A stretch of 17,137 nt of DNA from Desulfonema limicola (GTDB lineage Bacteria; Desulfobacterota; Desulfobacteria; Desulfobacterales; DYRC01). Under the pieces are notes generated by a model that worked only from the letters and a program-made list of their open reading frames with translations, ran no database searches and was not told the DNA's origin. The stretch's first letter is position 1. Every line of letters starts with the position of its first letter. The translations under genes were made by a program, and so were the position numbers. Below are positions 14,731-17,137 of the stretch, one piece after another. The stretch lies in contig DYRC01000051.1 in NCBI GenBank assembly GCA_020718925.1, positions 1-17,137 on the forward strand. The letters run 5' to 3'.

Positions 14731-15287
14731 GCAGGAGTGGCAGAAGTTTGATGTCGAAAAATAAAGGGTCTGAGCGATTTGACGATAGACACTGCGGCAG
14801 CGATTTTAAGCCCGTCGCCTATCAGAAAAGGATACATGCCCACCGCCAGAGTTTTTGCAATGGTCATGCCGGTAATGAGTTTAAGCCATGACACGCCGAA
14901 AACATAGACGATCAGGCATCCGGCAATCATGGCAGCCACATCCGATAAGACGCGCCCCTCTGATCGCTCGGAAATCATGCCGATCAGATAGACAGCCGGA
15001 AGATAGCCCAGAAGATAGCCGCCGGTGGGTCCGATAAGCCGTCCGAAGCCGCCGGATCCGGCTGCAAATACCGGAAGCCCGCAAATTCCCGCCATCAGAT
15101 AGACACCCACGCTTGCAAGCCCCCAGCGGCTGCCAAGCAATAATCCTGCCAGCATCACAAATAAATTCTGCAAAACTATCGGGACAGGTCCGACAGGAAT
15201 CACAATTTGTGCGCCGGCTGCCGTCAACGCCGCCATCAGAGAAGCGTAAACCATCTTCCGAAGGGATTCGGTTTGATTTTTTTCCAT
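14727..15287 (-). CDS. bioY: BioY biotin-binding ECF substrate component
   Basis: This is the integral membrane S component that binds biotin. The 186-residue hydrophobic protein has about six membrane segments and the family motifs: GPVPIVLQNLFVMLAG in the first part, and the glycine-rich GPTGGYLLGYL near residue 88-98. The downstream GMYPFLIGDGLKI segment is also typical. It is the first gene of the bioY-bioM block, overlapping bioM by 4 nt. A promoter and a BirA-like dyad lie just upstream, so biotin-responsive repression is plausible. Confidence 0.93.
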   Translation of the reverse strand: MEKNQTESLRKMVYASLMAALTAAGAQIVIPVGPVPIVLQNLFVMLAGLLLGSRWGLASVGVYLMAGICGLPVFAAGSGGFGRLIGPTGGYLLGYLPAVYLIGMISERSEGRVLSDVAAMIAGCLIVYVFGVSWLKLITGMTIAKTLAVGMYPFLIGDGLKIAAAVSIVKSLRPFIFRHQTSATPA

Positions 15288-15301
15288 CCATACATCCTTA
15301 C

Positions 15302-15335
15302 GTTGTTATCAGCAAATTTTTTTATAGGTAACGAA
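15302..15335. promoter_or_regulatory. BirA-like imperfect dyad over the bioY promoter
   Basis: GTTGTTATC (15302-15310) and GGTAACGA (15327-15334) are imperfect inverted half-sites with about 16 bp between them, similar in spacing and in the TTGTTA/TAAC core to known BirA operators. The right half overlaps the predicted -10 box of bioY. Both halves deviate from the classic sequence, so the match is only suggestive. No birA gene is in the window. Confidence 0.35.
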
Positions 15336-15353
15336 AAATAGGGATTCTGTCAA
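15325..15353 (-). promoter_or_regulatory. Candidate sigma-70 promoter of bioY-bioM
   Basis: On the minus strand there is a consensus TTGACA (15353-15348), a 17-bp spacer and TACCTA (15330-15325). It lies about 40 nt upstream of the bioY ATG at 15287. Confidence 0.5.
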
Positions 15354-15385
15354 TAGGTTTGTTGATTTTTTCATAAAAAACCTAT
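15353..15385. repeat. 8-bp inverted repeat between bioY and the porin gene
   Basis: ATAGGTTT (15353-15360) and AAACCTAT (15378-15385) form a perfect dyad with a 17-bp A+T-rich spacer. It lies upstream of both divergent promoters and touches the -35 of bioY. It may be a regulator site; no factor can be named. Confidence 0.35.
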
Positions 15386-15412
15386 CAAACTGAGGAATAT
15401 GTGAAAAAAGTC

Positions 15413-15440
15413 TTGACATATTTTAACGGGTTAATCTAAA
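15413..15440 (+). promoter_or_regulatory. Candidate distal promoter of the porin gene
   Basis: TTGACA (15413-15418), a 16-bp spacer and TCTAAA (15435-15440). It would give a leader of about 150 nt. The 309-bp gap 15288-15596 holds no gene: it contains this and the next promoter, the bioY promoter and the dyads described. Confidence 0.45.
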
Positions 15441-15518
15441 AGTGCATATCCGGAGTGTTTGAATCTGACTTTGGGGAGGTGAAATCAGGAAAGATCATTC
15501 CCATTCACACAAGGACTC

Positions 15519-15547
15519 TTGACTTTAAAAAATTATTTAGGTATAGG
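15519..15547 (+). promoter_or_regulatory. Candidate proximal promoter of the porin gene
   Basis: TTGACT (15519-15524), a 17-bp spacer and TATAGG (15542-15547), about 50 nt upstream of the ATG. With the upstream candidate this suggests tandem promoters for a highly expressed membrane protein. Confidence 0.45.
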
Positions 15548-15596
15548 TTTATGATGTGCTTTTGGCAAGCAACTTTTTTAAGGAGGAAGACTTAAG

Positions 15597-16955
15597 ATGA
15601 AAAAGATTATGGTGGTGGCATTGGCAGTGGTGCTGGTAGGAGCGTTTGTAATGCCCGTAGCAGCGTTGGAAAACCAGTTTGGCGGGTATTGGCGGACAAG
15701 AGGATTCACTGCACAGAATTTTACTGGTGAAGACAAGTCTGAAAAGCTTGACTGGTCAGTTGTTGACACACGAACCCGCTTTTATTACACAGCGGTTATT
15801 AACGAAAATTTGAAACTCGTTAATAAGTTTGAGATCAACTCTACATGGGGCGACACAATCGGCGGAGATATCGGTGCTGATGGTGAAGGCAATTGGAGAA
15901 TCAAAAATTCTTATGCAGATTTTACTCTGGCACCTGTGAATTTCAAAATCGGTATGCAGGCTGCCACGCTGGGACGCGGTTTTTTGTTTGCTGACGATTT
16001 CGCCGGGGCTATCATCACCTTCAAGGGCGAAGGCTTTGCAGTTCCGTTTATCTGGATCAAAGCTTTTGAGGGCGGCAAAGGTGTTGATGCTAAGAATAAC
16101 AATATCAGCAACAATGATTATGATTTTGATTATTATGCTCTGGCACCTTCATTCACTGCCAATGAGATGTTCACTATTACCCCGTTTGCGATGTGGGCAA
16201 TGTCGGATAATGCCAGTGGATGGAAACCTACGCTGCATGCCCCTCTGACTGAGACTTCAACACATGGAGCGTCCCAGTCGCTTGCTGACTTCAAAGAAGC
16301 TAATATCTATTATGTCGGTATTGATTTGGATGCCAAGTTTGACGGTGGTAAAGCATGGTTCACCGGTATTTATCAGGGCGGCAGTGCGGACTATATTGAT
16401 ACTAAAAAAGGTTCGCTTGACTTTTCAGCATGGCTGGCTGCTGTCGGTGGTGCTGTGAATCTTTCTGATATGGGAGATGTTCACGGGCAGATATTCTATG
16501 CCACAGGCTCTGATCCTGCTGATGAAGATTTCAAAGCATTCTTTCTTCCTTCACAAAATCAGTATACCGGTCAGTCTTATTACTGGGCTGAAATCATGGG
16601 CTTTGGCGTATTTGATGCTTACGGCTCTGCAAATTCGCCGCAGGATAAAATCACCAACATCATGGCAGGTAATCTCGGCACGCTCTACAAGCCTACGAAA
16701 GAACTGGCATTGAAGTTTGATGTTTGGTATGCCAAATTGGCTGAAGGGATTAAGGTATATGATCCTAATTTGAAAGTTATTTCGGATGAAGACTATCTTG
16801 GTACCGAAGTTGACTTGGTCATTACTTATGAATTGGTGAAAGGTCTGAAAATAGACTTGGTCGGCGCATACCTGTTTGCAGGCGATGCCACCTACAAAGG
16901 CGATAACCAAGCCAATCCGTATGAAATCGGTACTCAGTTGTCTCTGAGTTTCTAA
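15597..16955 (+). CDS. Outer-membrane porin-like beta-barrel protein
   Basis: The 452-residue product has a signal peptide (MKKIMVVALAVVLVGAFVMP, cleavage likely after VAA). Alternating strands rich in aromatic and glycine residues follow, and it ends with LSLSF, whose terminal Phe is typical of barrels inserted by the Bam machinery. The first strand (FGGYWRTRGFTAQNF) and later repeats of the type YYVGIDLDAKF and LKIDLVGAYLF fit a porin of the kind common in sulfate-reducing delta-proteobacteria. What it transports cannot be read. AGGAGG lies 10 nt before the ATG, two promoter candidates precede it and a strong terminator follows, so it is a single-gene, probably abundant transcript. Its codon use appears more A+T-ending than that of its neighbours. 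Confidence 0.85.
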   Translation: MKKIMVVALAVVLVGAFVMPVAALENQFGGYWRTRGFTAQNFTGEDKSEKLDWSVVDTRTRFYYTAVINENLKLVNKFEINSTWGDTIGGDIGADGEGNWRIKNSYADFTLAPVNFKIGMQAATLGRGFLFADDFAGAIITFKGEGFAVPFIWIKAFEGGKGVDAKNNNISNNDYDFDYYALAPSFTANEMFTITPFAMWAMSDNASGWKPTLHAPLTETSTHGASQSLADFKEANIYYVGIDLDAKFDGGKAWFTGIYQGGSADYIDTKKGSLDFSAWLAAVGGAVNLSDMGDVHGQIFYATGSDPADEDFKAFFLPSQNQYTGQSYYWAEIMGFGVFDAYGSANSPQDKITNIMAGNLGTLYKPTKELALKFDVWYAKLAEGIKVYDPNLKVISDEDYLGTEVDLVITYELVKGLKIDLVGAYLFAGDATYKGDNQANPYEIGTQLSLSF

Positions 16956-16983
16956 GGAAAAAAATTTTTTTCAACATAATTGA

Positions 16984-17020
16984 AACGCCGGAGGAGCGCG
17001 ATGCTCTTCCGGCGTTTTTT
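16984..17020 (+). terminator. Strong Rho-independent terminator after the porin gene
   Basis: A 14-bp stem (16984-16997 with 17003-17016, one G-U pair) with a 5-nt loop is followed by a T run (17015-17020). It lies 28 bp after the porin stop codon. Confidence 0.92.
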
Positions 17021-17032
17021 ATTTATTTTCCC

Positions 17033-17060
17033 TTGCACTTAAACGTTCAATATGTATAAT
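17033..17060 (+). promoter_or_regulatory. Sigma-70 promoter with start point at the following ATG
   Basis: TTGCAC (17033-17038), a 16-bp spacer and a perfect TATAAT (17055-17060). Transcription would begin at about 17067-17068, which is the A of the next start codon (17068). There is no ribosome site between them. Confidence 0.65.
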
Positions 17061-17067
17061 CGCATTT

Positions 17068-17137
17068 ATGAGCATTCAACTCAAACCCGCACACAAAGCG
17101 ATAAAAGATTATTACAGCGAAACAGACCGCTTATCCG
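17068..17137 (+). CDS. 5' end of a gene, probably a type ISP restriction-modification enzyme (partial)
   Basis: Only 23 codons are present, starting MSIQLKPAHKAIKDYYSETD and continuing off the window edge. This N terminus matches what I recall of large single-chain type ISP / N-6 adenine methyltransferase-helicase proteins, which typically begin with a KPAHK-(P/A)-(I/V)-K-x-YY segment. The call is from memory of that opening motif, so confidence is limited. It would begin a phage-defence gene to the right of the window. The ATG coincides with the predicted transcription start. Confidence 0.5.
   Translation, partial: MSIQLKPAHKAIKDYYSETDRLS

Noticed and set aside
15479..15595. A 38-codon reading from GTG 15479 upstream of the porin gene, preceded by GGGGAG
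   Set aside because: The purine-rich stretch touches the GTG with no spacer, the frame runs across a promoter candidate and the porin ribosome site, and the peptide has no recognisable features.
1..17137. CRISPR array, tRNA, rRNA, integrase or transposase genes
   Set aside because: No regularly spaced direct repeats, no tRNA-like cloverleaf and no recombinase-like protein were seen on either strand; most long alternative frames lie opposite or within clear genes and have no family-like sequence.

Overview
The window reads as a chromosomal segment of a Gram-negative, delta-proteobacterial (Desulfobacterota-like) organism. This is inferred from the style of the type II secretion genes, the LUD-domain protein, the double-Cache chemoreceptor, the two-lipoprotein LpoB/COG3014 pair and the outer-membrane barrel protein. 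I recognise no rRNA, tRNA, CRISPR array or transposase gene.

Left part, minus strand (1-9346). A type II secretion block (gspD then gspE, with the next gene, probably gspF, starting at the very edge) is preceded by a secreted protein of unknown function instead of gspC. Upstream of that lie an MntA/HepT toxin-antitoxin pair, a translationally coupled nadD and LUD-domain pair, a small exported Lys/Ala-rich protein with its own promoter and terminator, and two lipoprotein genes (COG3014-type TPR lipoprotein and LpoB-like protein).

Middle, plus strand (9486-12715). A double-Cache methyl-accepting chemotaxis protein is broken by one extra base in its most conserved segment, and its 3' end runs into a GC-rich palindromic repeat. 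A small conserved protein and a TIM-barrel sugar-phosphate isomerase/epimerase-like protein follow. The same repeat family occurs in frame inside gspE, so this window holds two protein-coding copies of a dispersed palindromic element.

Right part. A biotin ECF transporter (bioY-bioM-bioN, minus strand) is split by a DinJ/YafQ-type toxin-antitoxin cassette between bioM and bioN. The cassette is bracketed by short direct and inverted repeats. A divergent promoter region follows, with a BirA-like dyad over the bioY promoter, then an outer-membrane porin-like gene with a strong terminator. The last bases hold the start of a gene that looks like a type ISP restriction-modification enzyme, apparently expressed from a nearly leaderless transcript.

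The most notable items are the coding palindromic repeat, the toxin-antitoxin insertion in bioMNY with flanking repeats, the one-base chemoreceptor frameshift, and the leaderless start of the putative defence gene. I saw no convincing wholly new multi-gene system.
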